A model generated the notes under the pieces. That model made no database searches. It was not told where the DNA came from and saw only the letters and a program-made list of their open reading frames with translations. The translations under genes and the position numbers were made by a program. Source: Pseudomonas sp. BGI-2 (GTDB lineage: Bacteria; Pseudomonadota; Gammaproteobacteria; Pseudomonadales; Pseudomonadaceae). From it: a stretch of DNA of 64,000 nt. The stretch spans positions 1-64,000 of the forward strand of contig NZ_SISB01000029.1 in NCBI RefSeq assembly GCF_004310295.1. The letters run 5' to 3'. Shown piece after piece: positions 43,753-52,151 of the stretch; the stretch's first letter is position 1, and each line of letters begins with the position of its first letter.

Positions 43753-44178
43753 TCATGTTGGATCAGGTCCACCGTAAGCAACGTTTTTACGACTGCTGCG
43801 CAGCCGAACGGGGGCCAGGCCGTGGGCGCCGGTCGCCAGGCTCCAGAGCAACACCGCGCAGAAGAACACGCGCTTCACGCCGACCCGATCGATCAGCCGG
43901 CCTTGCAGCACGAATCCGATGGCGTAGCCGACCTGAAACCAGAAGTTGATGTTGGCGTAGTCCATCGCCGTCCAGCTCATTTCCTTGGCGAGGATGGGCT
44001 GCATGACGCCCAGTGCGGCGCGGTCGATGTAGTTGAGCGTGGTGGCGAAAAACACCAGCGCCAACATGCCCCAGCGGGTTTTGCCGACCGCCATGGCGCC
44101 GCGAATCTTGTCGCCGATGCCCCCGGAGGCAGGAGTCATGGAGGAACGCTCCACGGGAGAGCTTTGAGAAGGAGTCAT
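43753..44178 (-). pseudogene. Truncated MFS transporter (aromatic acid/quinate type)
   Basis: Only the first 115-120 residues of an MFS permease remain: GKTRWGMLALVFFATTLNYIDRAALGVMQPILAKEMSW (helix 1), YANINFWFQVGYAIGFVLQGRLIDRVGVKRVFF (helix 2 and the GRLIDRVG motif A) and AVLLWSLATGAHGLAP. Homology then stops and a short unrelated tail ends at 43753. The remaining ten or so helices are missing, apparently by a deletion ending in the REP-like sequence at 43680-43740. It is divergent from quiC, the usual place of the uptake gene of this pathway. Confidence 0.85.
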
Positions 44179-44405
44179 GTAGGCCACCGATTATTTTTAT
44201 GTGGTGTTCTGGGTCTTTGGTCACCGAGACCGATGTCTGCGACCGGACTCAATGTGTCGTCGATGGTGGGCAGTGGACGAAAAATCGTCAATTCGCCAAG
44301 GGGCATTGTGTTCGATAATCGCACGCAAAACTAACTGGGTAGTACACTTTGAATTGCTGTGTGAGTTCGTCAGGCCAATAATTTCCCCCTCGATAAACGC
44401 GATCC

Positions 44406-44474
44406 CTGTAGGAGCCAGGCTTGCCGGCGATGGCGTCCTCAAGATCGCCTTCGCGAGCAAGCTTCGCTCCTACA
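44406..44474. repeat. REP pair in the divergent MFS/quiC region
   Basis: CTGTAGGAGCCAGGCTTGCC at 44406 and TTCGCGAGCAAGCTTCGCTC ending near 44474 are two inverted, partly diverged REP copies. They occupy part of the 348-bp region between the MFS remnant and quiC; the rest (44179-44405) shows no gene and presumably held the transporter's promoter. Confidence 0.75.
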
Positions 44475-44526
44475 AAAAGGGTGCGATGCCTCTAACAAGA
44501 TTGTCCCCACCACCGGGAGTCGAAAC

Positions 44527-46428
44527 ATGCAGCGTTCCATTGCCACCGTTTCCTTGAGCGGTACCCTACCGGAAAAACTCGAAGCCATTGCCGCCGCCGG
44601 TTTCGACGGGGTGGAGATTTTCGAAAACGACCTTCTCTACTACGACGGCAGCCCGCGGGAAATCAAACAGATGTGCGCCGATCTCGGGATAGCGATCACA
44701 CTGTTTCAACCGTTCCGCGACTTCGAAGGCTGCCGTCGCGATCGACTGCCGCGCAATCTGGAGCGGGCCGAGCGCAAGTTCGACCTGATGCAGGAACTGG
44801 GCACCGACCTGGTGCTGGTGTGCAGCAACGCCTCGGCTGACTCCATCGGTGATGAACAGATTTTAGTCGACGACTTGCGCCTGCTGGCCGAACACGCCGG
44901 CGCACGCGGGTTGCGAATCGGCTACGAAGCATTGGCCTGGGGCCGGCATGTGAACACTTGGCAACAGGTGTGGAACATCGTTCGTCAGGCCGATCACCCA
45001 AGCCTCGGTGTGTTGCTGGACAGCTTTCACACGCTGTCGCTCAAGGGTGATCCGAGTGCGATCGCCCATATTCCCGGTGACAAGATCTTCTTCGTACAAA
45101 TGGCTGACGCGCCGATTCTGGCGATGGACGTGCTGGAGTGGAGTCGGCATTTCCGCTGCTTCCCGGGCCAGGGCGAATTCGACTTGCCGGGCTTCCTGGC
45201 ACCGATCATCAAGAGTGGTTACACCGGGCCGCTGTCGCTGGAAATCTTCAACGACGGTTTCCGCGCCGCACCGCCTCGGGCCAACGCCGCCGACGGTTTT
45301 CGTTCGTTGCTGTATCTCGAGGAAAAAACCCGCCAGCGTCTGGCGCAGGAAGCGACACCGGCAGCCAGCCTCGACATTCTGTTCGAGACGCCCAAGGCCA
45401 GCGAATACAACGGCATCGAGTTCCTCGAATTCGCAGTGGACGAAAGCCTTGGCGCCAAACTCTCCCATTGGCTGGAGCGACTGGGTTTCGTCAAGGCCGG
45501 GCAACATCGCTCCAAGAGCGTGAGCCTGCTGCGCCAGGGCGATATCAACCTGATCCTCAATTCCGAGCCTTACTCGTTTGCCCACAGTTTTTTCGAAGCT
45601 CACGGTCCTTCACTGTGCGCCACTGCCGTGCGGGTCAAGGACAGCGCCAGTGCGCTGGCCCGGGCCGTGGCCTATAAAGGTCAGCCGTATCGCGGGCTGG
45701 TGGGCCCCAACGAGCTGGAACTCGCTGCGGTACGCGCGCCGGATGGCAGCCTGATTTATCTGGTGGACCAGGACGCCGATGTCTATGGCACCGACTTCAA
45801 TCTGCAACCCACCGCCGTGGCCAGCGGCGGCCTCAAGCGCATCGACCATATGGCCATGGCGCTGCCGGCCGACAGCCTCGACAGTTGGGTGCTCTTCTAT
45901 AAAAGCCTGCTGGATTTCGAAGCCGACGATGAAGTGGTGCTGCCTGACCCGTACGGTCTGGTAAAGAGTCGGGCGCTGCGCAGCCGGGACAGTTCGATCC
46001 GCTTGCCGCTGAACATTTCCGAGAACCGCAACACCGCAATCTCACATGCACTGTCGAGTTATCGCGGCTCTGGCGTGCATCACATCGCCTTCGATTGCGA
46101 CGACATCTTTGCCGAAGTCAGCCGGGCCAAGGAGGCGGGCGTGCCGCTGCTGGATATCCCGCTCAATTACTACGATGACCTCGCCGCGCGGTTCGATTTC
46201 GACGACGAGTTCCTCAGCGAACTGGCCTATTACAACGTGCTCCACGACCGCGATGCCCAGGGTGGCGAGCTGTTCCATGTCTACACCGAGCCGTTCGAAG
46301 GGCGGTTCTTCTTTGAAATTATCCAGCGCAAGAACGGTTACGCGGGTTACGGCGCAGCCAACGTCGCGGTGCGACTGGCGGCCATGGCAAAATCCCGCAG
46401 TGGTGCCGTACGTCAGACAAAGTTGTAG
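44527..46428 (+). CDS. quiC: 3-dehydroshikimate dehydratase QuiC (DSD-HPPD-like fusion)
   Basis: A 633-residue two-domain enzyme. Residues 1-280 form a xylose-isomerase-like TIM barrel (LPEKLEAIAAAGFDGVEIFENDL, LVLVCSNAS, LLDSFHTLS, SLEIFNDGFR) that converts 3-dehydroshikimate to protocatechuate using a divalent metal. Residues 290-620 are two vicinal-oxygen-chelate modules like 4-hydroxyphenylpyruvate dioxygenase (VHHIAFDCDDI; GRFFFEIIQRKNGYAGYGAAN). This fused form is characteristic of Pseudomonas QuiC1. It links quinate/shikimate to the beta-ketoadipate pathway. Upstream is the broken MFS gene; downstream a TetR regulator. Confidence 0.93.
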   Translation: MQRSIATVSLSGTLPEKLEAIAAAGFDGVEIFENDLLYYDGSPREIKQMCADLGIAITLFQPFRDFEGCRRDRLPRNLERAERKFDLMQELGTDLVLVCSNASADSIGDEQILVDDLRLLAEHAGARGLRIGYEALAWGRHVNTWQQVWNIVRQADHPSLGVLLDSFHTLSLKGDPSAIAHIPGDKIFFVQMADAPILAMDVLEWSRHFRCFPGQGEFDLPGFLAPIIKSGYTGPLSLEIFNDGFRAAPPRANAADGFRSLLYLEEKTRQRLAQEATPAASLDILFETPKASEYNGIEFLEFAVDESLGAKLSHWLERLGFVKAGQHRSKSVSLLRQGDINLILNSEPYSFAHSFFEAHGPSLCATAVRVKDSASALARAVAYKGQPYRGLVGPNELELAAVRAPDGSLIYLVDQDADVYGTDFNLQPTAVASGGLKRIDHMAMALPADSLDSWVLFYKSLLDFEADDEVVLPDPYGLVKSRALRSRDSSIRLPLNISENRNTAISHALSSYRGSGVHHIAFDCDDIFAEVSRAKEAGVPLLDIPLNYYDDLAARFDFDDEFLSELAYYNVLHDRDAQGGELFHVYTEPFEGRFFFEIIQRKNGYAGYGAANVAVRLAAMAKSRSGAVRQTKL

Positions 46429-46531
46429 GGAAATCGTAAACACGGGGTACAAACCGCTGCCGCGCGGCTTCCTTCACTGTGCGGCGCGGCCCATAATCGC
46501 CAGCCTGTGCAGTGATGGCCGTGAGCCCGCA

Positions 46532-47209
46532 ATGACGATAACTTCAGAACTCTCCGCAGCGCCCGCCGAACCGATTGCCGGGCCGCGCAAGAGTCGCAAG
46601 AACAACCCGGAAAAGACCCGCGAGAACATCCTTCAAGAGGCGATTTTCGAGTTCGTCCAGCAGGGGCTTTCCGGTGCTCGCGTCGATGCGATCGCCGAGC
46701 GCATCCACACCTCCAAACGCATGATCTATTACTACTTCGGCAGTAAGGAACAGCTCTACGTCGAGGTGCTGGAGAAACTCTACGGCGATATCCGCAACAC
46801 GGAAAACCACCTGCACCTGGCCGAACTGACACCGGTGGAGGCGATTCGGCGGCTGGTGGAGTTCACTTTCGATCACCACGATCGCAACGTCGATTTCGTG
46901 CGCATCGTCAGCATCGAGAATATTCACAACGCTGAATACGTGAAGCGCTCCGATGCGATCAAGGCGATGAACAACACCATCCTCGACTCACTGGGCGTGA
47001 TTTTGCGTCGCGGCGCTGAAGAAGGTGTGTTCCGTTCAGAGCTTGAACCGCTGGATGTTCATTTGCTGATCAGCTCGTTTTGCTTTTATCGAGTGTCGAA
47101 CCGCCATACCTTCGGTGAGATCTTTCAGATCGACTTGCCGGACGAAAGCATCAAGCAGCGTCATCGGGAGATGATCTGCGAGTCGGTTTTGCGATACCTG
47201 CAGGCCTGA
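46532..47209 (+). CDS. TetR/AcrR-family regulator of the quinate/shikimate locus
   Basis: A 225-residue regulator: HTH NPEKTRENILQEAIFEFVQQGLSGARVDAIAERIHTSKRMIYYYFGSKEQLYVEVL at about 25-80, then a ligand-binding helical domain. It lies 103 bp after quiC and converges on the dehydrogenase/aroQ operon, as I recall for P. aeruginosa PA0243. It probably responds to a pathway intermediate. ATG 46532 chosen; a longer frame extending upstream overlaps quiC and is not coding. Confidence 0.88.
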   Translation: MTITSELSAAPAEPIAGPRKSRKNNPEKTRENILQEAIFEFVQQGLSGARVDAIAERIHTSKRMIYYYFGSKEQLYVEVLEKLYGDIRNTENHLHLAELTPVEAIRRLVEFTFDHHDRNVDFVRIVSIENIHNAEYVKRSDAIKAMNNTILDSLGVILRRGAEEGVFRSELEPLDVHLLISSFCFYRVSNRHTFGEIFQIDLPDESIKQRHREMICESVLRYLQA

Positions 47210-47235
47210 CCTGTGGCGAGGGAGCTCGCTCCGTT

Positions 47236-47252
47236 GGGCTGCGAAGCAGCCC
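47236..47252. terminator. Hairpin between converging tetR and dehydrogenase genes
   Basis: GGGCTGC-GAA-GCAGCCC, a 7-bp stem with a three-base loop, lies between the two convergent stop codons inside a short REP-like sequence starting CTGTGGCGAGGGAGC at 47211. Confidence 0.5.
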
Positions 47253-47266
47253 TCGTACTTTCTACC

Positions 47267-48130
47267 TTAGCCATTCATGCTCTGAAAATGCGCCAACATC
47301 CGCTGCACATCCGGCACCACGCCGCTGAACAATTCAAACGCCTTCACCGCCTGAAACACCGCCATGTTGCCGCCATCCAGCGTCCGGCAACCCAGCGCGC
47401 GGGCGTTGCGTAGCAGTTCGGTTTCCAGCGGAAAATAAACAATCTCCGCCACCCACAATTCAGCCCGAAGCAAATCCACCGGCACCGGCATGCCCGGGAG
47501 TTTTTTCATGCCCATGGGCGTGGTGTTCACTAATCCATCCGCCTGACCCAACGTGCTCGGCAAATCATGCGCGGCGACGGCCCGGCCAGCGCCGAAGTGT
47601 TGATTGAGATTGTCCGCCAGCGCCTGCGCGCGGCTGATCTCCACGTCGAAAATACTCAACAGTTGTACGCCTTCGCTCAACAGCGCGTGGGCCACTGCCG
47701 CACCCGCGCCGCCAGCGCCCATCTGGACTACACGCTCACGGGTAACATCCTTCAATCCCCGACGAAAACTTTCGGCAAAACCCAGGCAGTCGGTGTTGTG
47801 GCCGATGCGTTTACCGTCCTTCAGCACCACCGTGTTCACCGCCCCGATCCCGCGAGCTTCCGCCGACAATTCGTCAAGCAGCGGGATGATCGCCTGCTTG
47901 CACGGGAAGGTGATATTCAGGCCGGTGAAGTTCATGCGCTCGGCGGCCATCAACAGATCGGGCAGGGCGCTGCTGTCGAGCTTCAACTGATCGAGGTCGA
48001 TCAAGCGATAGAGATAGCGCAAGCCCTGGGCATCACCTTCATGCTCATGCAGCGCCGGGGTGCGGGAAGCCTGGATGCCGGCGCCGATCAGCCCGGCCAG
48101 TACCACGTTGTTCTGAGTCACGGCGTTCAC
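47267..48130 (-). CDS. Shikimate/quinate 5-dehydrogenase (AroE-like, catabolic)
   Basis: A 287-residue dehydrogenase. Substrate-binding domain: GAGIQASRTPALHEHEGDAQG and NFTGLNITFPCKQAIIPLLDE (catalytic Lys). NAD(P) domain: VQMGAGGAGAAVAHALLSEG, then NTTPMGMK and DGGNMAVFQAVKAFELF (Gln). It differs from biosynthetic AroE in the ASRTP motif, and the setting with quiC and aroQ indicates a catabolic enzyme oxidising quinate or shikimate. GTG 48130 overlaps the aroQ stop (GTGA); GTG 48121, with AAAGGGG 8 bases upstream, is an equally good start. Confidence 0.88.
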   Translation of the reverse strand: MNAVTQNNVVLAGLIGAGIQASRTPALHEHEGDAQGLRYLYRLIDLDQLKLDSSALPDLLMAAERMNFTGLNITFPCKQAIIPLLDELSAEARGIGAVNTVVLKDGKRIGHNTDCLGFAESFRRGLKDVTRERVVQMGAGGAGAAVAHALLSEGVQLLSIFDVEISRAQALADNLNQHFGAGRAVAAHDLPSTLGQADGLVNTTPMGMKKLPGMPVPVDLLRAELWVAEIVYFPLETELLRNARALGCRTLDGGNMAVFQAVKAFELFSGVVPDVQRMLAHFQSMNG

Positions 48131-48567
48131 CCCTTTAAACGTTGGCTGAAATAATCCAGCGCCAGGCGATAACCATGGCTGCCGAAACCCGCCATCACAG
48201 CGGTGGCAATGGCTGAAACGAAGGAGTGATGTCGGAAGGGCTCGCGGGCGTGAACGTTGGACAGGTGGACTTCGATCACCGGCAATTCGCTGGCGATCAA
48301 GGCATCACGGATCGCGACTGAAGTGTGTGTCCAGGCCGCCGGGTTGATGACGATCCCGGCGCAACGGCCACGGGCCGCGTGAATCCAGTCGAGCAATTCG
48401 CCTTCGTGGTTGGTCTGGCGAAATTCCACCGCCAGGCCGAATTCTTCGGCGGCGCGTGCGCACAGCGCCGAGATGTCTGCCAGGGTTTCGCGACCGTAAG
48501 TCGCCGGTTCGCGAGTGCCGAGCAGGTTCAGATTCGGGCCGTTGAGCACCAGAACGATAGGGGACAT
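48127..48567 (-). CDS. aroQ: Type II 3-dehydroquinate dehydratase
   Basis: A 146-residue enzyme; the family is 145-150. VLNGPNLNLLGTREPATYG holds the catalytic Tyr and Arg region, EFRQTNHEGELLDWIHAA, IVINPAAWTHTSVAIRDAL, and EVHLSNVHAREPFRHHSF (catalytic His). It interconverts 3-dehydroquinate and 3-dehydroshikimate, feeding QuiC when quinate is degraded. It is the first gene of the two-gene minus-strand operon. In Pseudomonas such pathway-linked aroQ copies exist beside the housekeeping one. Confidence 0.94.
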   Translation of the reverse strand: MSPIVLVLNGPNLNLLGTREPATYGRETLADISALCARAAEEFGLAVEFRQTNHEGELLDWIHAARGRCAGIVINPAAWTHTSVAIRDALIASELPVIEVHLSNVHAREPFRHHSFVSAIATAVMAGFGSHGYRLALDYFSQRLKG

Positions 48568-48707
48568 CGAAGTCTCTCCACATATTATTTTTGGAATGGG
48601 CTGTGGTGTTCAGCCTGTGGAGATAAATTGTACCAGCTGGTTAGTTCGGTCAATTGAAGAGCGCTTTCATTGAGGTTATGTGTGCGGTGATCGGACAGTC
48701 GAGATGC

Positions 48708-49619
48708 TCAGCGTGGCAGATGTTCGACCAGAAAATCGATAAATGCCCGCAGTCTCAGCGGCATATGACGGCTCTGTGGATAGAGCAGGGTGAACGGTCG
48801 GGAGCGCCCGCCATAACGTTTGAGCACTTCCACCAACGAGCCATCGGCCAGTTCGTTTTCGACAATAAACCGGTAAGTCTGAAACAATCCCGCCCCGTGT
48901 TTGGCCAAGGTCACGCCACCGAGCACATCGTCAGAACAACTGAGACTGCCCTCGGCAAGAATCTCCCGCGGTGCGCCGTTGTCGTTAAAAAGCCAGGCAA
49001 TCCGTCGACCGCTGCTGGGCAGTTCGTACTGAATGCATTCGTGCTGCGCAAGGTCGTCGAGGCTTTGCGGTACAGCCGCGCGCTTCAGGTAATCGGGGCT
49101 GGCAATTATCACCAGCGCGGCGTCCTCAAGGTGCCGGGCGATAAGGCCGGAATCCGGAATCGCCCGCACGCGGATCGCCATGTCATAACCTTCACCCACG
49201 AAATCAATGTTGCGATTGCTGATGTGTGACTCGACTTTCACGTCGGGAAAGCGCGCCCGAAACGCGGGCAACAACGGCAAGATCCGGTGGTGCGCATACG
49301 TCGTGGGAATACTGATGCGCAGCGTGCCGGACGGTTGCTGTTGCTGGCCCATGACCTCGCGCTGAGCCTCGACCAGTTGCGCCAGTGCCTGACGACATTC
49401 CTCGTAATAGCGGCGGCCACTGTCGGTCAGCTTGACACTGCGGGTAGTACGCGCAAACAAACGCACGCCCAGACGTTCTTCCATGCGCGACACCGAACGA
49501 CTCACCGCTGCCGGTGTTACGCCGGCCACCAATGCGGCCGCGGTAAAGCTGCCGGCCTCGGCCGCCAGGCAAAACAGTTCGATGCTGCCCAACTGAAGAT
49601 CGTCGAATACTCGCTGCAT
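48708..49619 (-). CDS. LysR-family transcriptional regulator
   Basis: A 303-residue regulator. HTH: DLQLGSIELFCLAAEAGSFTAAALVAGVTPAAVSRSVSRMEERLGVRLFARTTRSVKLT; effector domain SGTLRISIPTTYAHHRILPLLPAFRARFPDVKVESHISNRNIDFV, of the CrgA/PA2220-like group. It is divergent from a tautomerase gene 110 bp away, its likely target. ATG 49619 taken; a GTG 12 bases upstream is in frame. Confidence 0.88.
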   Translation of the reverse strand: MQRVFDDLQLGSIELFCLAAEAGSFTAAALVAGVTPAAVSRSVSRMEERLGVRLFARTTRSVKLTDSGRRYYEECRQALAQLVEAQREVMGQQQQPSGTLRISIPTTYAHHRILPLLPAFRARFPDVKVESHISNRNIDFVGEGYDMAIRVRAIPDSGLIARHLEDAALVIIASPDYLKRAAVPQSLDDLAQHECIQYELPSSGRRIAWLFNDNGAPREILAEGSLSCSDDVLGGVTLAKHGAGLFQTYRFIVENELADGSLVEVLKRYGGRSRPFTLLYPQSRHMPLRLRAFIDFLVEHLPR

Positions 49620-49729
49620 GATTGATGACACCGGGGATCAAATGAGGGACTGCGCCACTGTAGATGAAATCGCCGAAGCAGTGCTTTACTTGACTGGCAT
49701 CTAACTTGAACTCGGACAGGAGCAGCATC

Positions 49730-49933
49730 ATGCCTTTCGTCAGCGTACGAATCACCCGTGACGGCGTCACCCGAGAGCAGAAAGCCCAGGTCATCGCCGA
49801 AATCACCGACACCTTGAAACGCGTTCTCGGCAAGCCACCGGAACTGACCCACATCGTGATCGAGGAAGTCGATACCGATAACTGGGGCTATGCGGGCATC
49901 ACCACCACCGAGTATCGGAAGCAGCCTGGATGA
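49730..49933 (+). CDS. 4-oxalocrotonate tautomerase-like protein
   Basis: A 67-residue tautomerase. It begins MPFVSVRITRDGVTREQKAQVIAEITDTLKRVLGKPPE, so after Met removal Pro1 is the catalytic base; THIVIEEVDTDNWGYAGI carries the pattern of the second half. Small oligomeric enzyme; the substrate is unknown and no aromatic meta-cleavage genes are nearby. AGGAGC lies 6 bases before ATG 49730. The divergent LysR gene probably regulates it. Confidence 0.88.
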   Translation: MPFVSVRITRDGVTREQKAQVIAEITDTLKRVLGKPPELTHIVIEEVDTDNWGYAGITTTEYRKQPG

Positions 49934-49951
49934 TGGGGTGCAATTCTAGGC

Positions 49952-49975
49952 AGCCGTCCTTGTGACGGCTTTTTT
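49952..49975 (+). terminator. Rho-independent terminator after the tautomerase gene
   Basis: AGCCGTC (49952-49958), loop CTTGT, GACGGCT (49964-49970), then TTTTT. It falls 19 bp after the stop codon. Confidence 0.85.
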
Positions 49976-50145
49976 GTGGGCGTGGTGAAAGGAATGCTTA
50001 CTATTTGGCGTTGAGATGAGCAAGTCGAAAAGCTCTCAAGCGCTAATCTCAAATACGGATTGATCATCCAGCAATCAGCACCAGTTATCAGTTTCTTCAG
50101 GGAACGGAGAATCTTCGCAATCTATAACCTAACGGATGGGTTAGC

Positions 50146-50574
50146 ATGAATGTATGCCGCTACAGAGGCTTTTCATTGGTCATCATGCTGCGTGATGAAC
50201 ATTGTCCACCCCATGTCCATGTCGACGCAGGGACGTGGGGCGCACGGTTCAAGTTCAGTTTCTGGCACAACGGCGTCGAGCTCTGGGATGTCGTTCCTCA
50301 TTCGCAGCGACCGCCCTCGGCGGTTCTGGAGGGATTAAGACAGGCGCTCCGGCAACCTGCCCATTTACGGCGAGCCCGAGGTCTCTGGTGGAGCAAATTG
50401 CGCACAGCCTGTCTCGACAATCAGTTGTGGGATTGGGAGGGCAATGAAGTAGTCGTTATGAAGAGGATAGCCAGTACGACGTGCATGATTGGCTCGGCTA
50501 GCTACGAGCCTGAAGCGAACAAGACTCTGCTGGCCCTGATGGGGGCACCGGAGGGAGTGGAGATCGAATTATGA
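50146..50574 (+). CDS. DUF4160-domain protein
   Basis: A 142-residue protein. The N-terminal 50 residues fit DUF4160: YRGFSLVIMLRDEHCPPHVHVDAGTWGARFKFSFW, where CPPHVHV is the conserved core. The rest (ELWDVVPHSQRPPSAVLEGLRQAL...) is a less familiar extension with several Trp. The stop overlaps the start of the DUF2442 gene by 4 bp (ATGA). I recall DUF4160 and DUF2442 genes frequently occurring as adjacent pairs and being considered a candidate toxin-antitoxin-like module; the biochemical role is unknown. Confidence 0.78.
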   Translation: MNVCRYRGFSLVIMLRDEHCPPHVHVDAGTWGARFKFSFWHNGVELWDVVPHSQRPPSAVLEGLRQALRQPAHLRRARGLWWSKLRTACLDNQLWDWEGNEVVVMKRIASTTCMIGSASYEPEANKTLLALMGAPEGVEIEL

Positions 50575-51017
50575 AAACGATACAGGCAAGAGAGCAGACG
50601 GATCGGCCTGTCACCGAAGAAGCATTGAGCCAGGCCATCGAGCGAGGCGAGGCAAGTCGCCGTAGCGGGTTGAACGCGACGGCGGTCACCTTGTCAGGGC
50701 CTTGTCTGGCAGTCAGTTTTGAAGATGGCAGCGGTGTGTTCCTGCCAGTGGGGAACTACTCGGAATTTGATAGTTTTGACGCAGGCGATTTCAATGATTT
50801 GAAGGTTGGCTTCTCCGGAACCGCTCTGTGTCATGAAGGCAAGGACCTGCACGTTTCTATCGCCGGAATGATTTCGGCGAGCAAGCCGCTGATGGACATG
50901 GCGTCCTCGGTCATCGCCTCGCGAAATGGCCGTCAAAGCAGCGCCGCCAAAGCCGAAGCTGCGCGTGCCAATGGTAAAAAGGGCGGCCGCCCACGCAAGG
51001 TTGATACGGCTCTTTGA
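50571..51017 (+). CDS. DUF2442-domain protein with basic C-terminal tail
   Basis: A 148-residue protein. The middle (TLSGPCLAVSFEDGSGVFLPVGNYSEF...) matches DUF2442, with the usual V.F.DG....P pattern. The C-terminal 25 residues are Ala/Arg/Lys-rich (SSAAKAEAARANGKKGGRPRK), ending in an AT-hook-like GGRPRK that could bind DNA or RNA. Translation is coupled to the DUF4160 gene. If the pair is a toxin-antitoxin-like module, this would be the natural nucleic-acid-binding antitoxin. A bidirectional terminator follows. Confidence 0.78.
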   Translation: MKTIQAREQTDRPVTEEALSQAIERGEASRRSGLNATAVTLSGPCLAVSFEDGSGVFLPVGNYSEFDSFDAGDFNDLKVGFSGTALCHEGKDLHVSIAGMISASKPLMDMASSVIASRNGRQSSAAKAEAARANGKKGGRPRKVDTAL

Positions 51018-51025
51018 CCGCCCAC

Positions 51026-51049
51026 AAAAAAGCCGTCGTGATGACGGCT
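51026..51049. terminator. Bidirectional terminator between DUF2442 gene and trmA
   Basis: A run of A's, then AGCCGTC (51031-51037), loop GTGAT, GACGGCT (51043-51049). Read on the minus strand it gives a stem followed by a T run, so it is the terminator of the trmA operon and may also stop plus-strand transcription. Confidence 0.85.
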
Positions 51050-51071
51050 GATTTGTATGGACGGCTGCCAC

Positions 51072-52151
51072 TCAACGACGCGTCAACAACACCCCGGATT
51101 CCATGTGATGCGTCCACGGAAACTGGTCGAACATCGCGCACTGAGTGATGCGATGGGTGTCGTGCAACTGGGCGATGTTGGCCGCCAGGGTTTGCGGGTT
51201 GCAGGAAATGTAGAGGATGTTGTCGAAGCGCCGGGTCAGCTCGCAGGTGTCCGGGTCCATGCCGGCGCGAGGCGGGTCGACGAAGACGCTACCGAACTCG
51301 TAACTCTTCAGGTCGATGCCGTGCAGGCGCCGGAACGGGCGGACTTCGTTCAAGGCTTCGGTCAGCTCTTCGGCGGACAAACGCACCAGGGTGACGTTAT
51401 CCACAGCGTTTTCGCTGAGGTTGCTCAGTGCGGCATTAACCGAAGTCTTGCTGATTTCGGTGGCCAGCACTTTGCGCACGCGGGTCGCCAGCGGCAGGGT
51501 GAAGTTGCCGTTGCCGCAATACAGCTCCAGCAAATCGTCCGGGCGATCGCCGAGGGCGTCGTAAGCCCAGTTGAGCATTTTCTGGTTCACGGTACCGTTA
51601 GGCTGGGTGAAGGCGCCTTCGGGCTGGCGGTAGCTGAACGTGCGGCCACCGACTTCCAGTTTTTCGACCACGTAATCATGGCCAATCACTTCGCGTTTGC
51701 CTTTCGAGCGACCGATAACGCTGACGTTCAGGTCGGCGGCCAGTTTCGATGCCGCCGTGTGCCAGTGTTCGTCCAGCGGGCGGTGATAGCAGAGGGTGAT
51801 CATCGCGTCGCCGGCCAGGGTGGTCAGAAACTCCACCTGAAACAGCTTGTGGCTTAGCGCCGCGCTCGCCTTCCATGCCGCCTTGAGCTGCGGCATCAAC
51901 TCATTGATGCGCAGGCTGGCAATCGGGAACTCCTCGATCAGGATCGGCGTGCGTTTATCTTCTTGGGAAAACATCGCGTAGTGACGCTCGCCGCCTTCGC
52001 GCCACAGGCGGAATTCGGCACGCAGGCGGAAATTTTTCAGCGGCGAGTCAAACACCGCAGGTTCTGGCGCATCGAACGGGGCCAGCAGGTCGCGCAGGCG
52101 CGTGACCTTTTCTTCGAGCTGAACGGCGTAGGCCTGGGAATCGAAAGTCAT
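51072..52151 (-). CDS. trmA: tRNA (uracil(54)-C5)-methyltransferase TrmA
   Basis: A 359-residue enzyme (E. coli TrmA 366). N-terminal RNA-binding part with RAEFRLWREGGERHYAMFSQ; SAM-binding LLELYCGNGNFTLPLA; VFVDPPRAGMD; and the nucleophile Cys motif ILYISCNPQTLAANI. The final catalytic Glu is in MESGVLLTRR. It makes ribothymidine at position 54 of tRNA (and tmRNA). Its ATG overlaps the stop of the upstream permease gene, so the two are co-transcribed. Confidence 0.95.
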   Translation of the reverse strand: MTFDSQAYAVQLEEKVTRLRDLLAPFDAPEPAVFDSPLKNFRLRAEFRLWREGGERHYAMFSQEDKRTPILIEEFPIASLRINELMPQLKAAWKASAALSHKLFQVEFLTTLAGDAMITLCYHRPLDEHWHTAASKLAADLNVSVIGRSKGKREVIGHDYVVEKLEVGGRTFSYRQPEGAFTQPNGTVNQKMLNWAYDALGDRPDDLLELYCGNGNFTLPLATRVRKVLATEISKTSVNAALSNLSENAVDNVTLVRLSAEELTEALNEVRPFRRLHGIDLKSYEFGSVFVDPPRAGMDPDTCELTRRFDNILYISCNPQTLAANIAQLHDTHRITQCAMFDQFPWTHHMESGVLLTRR

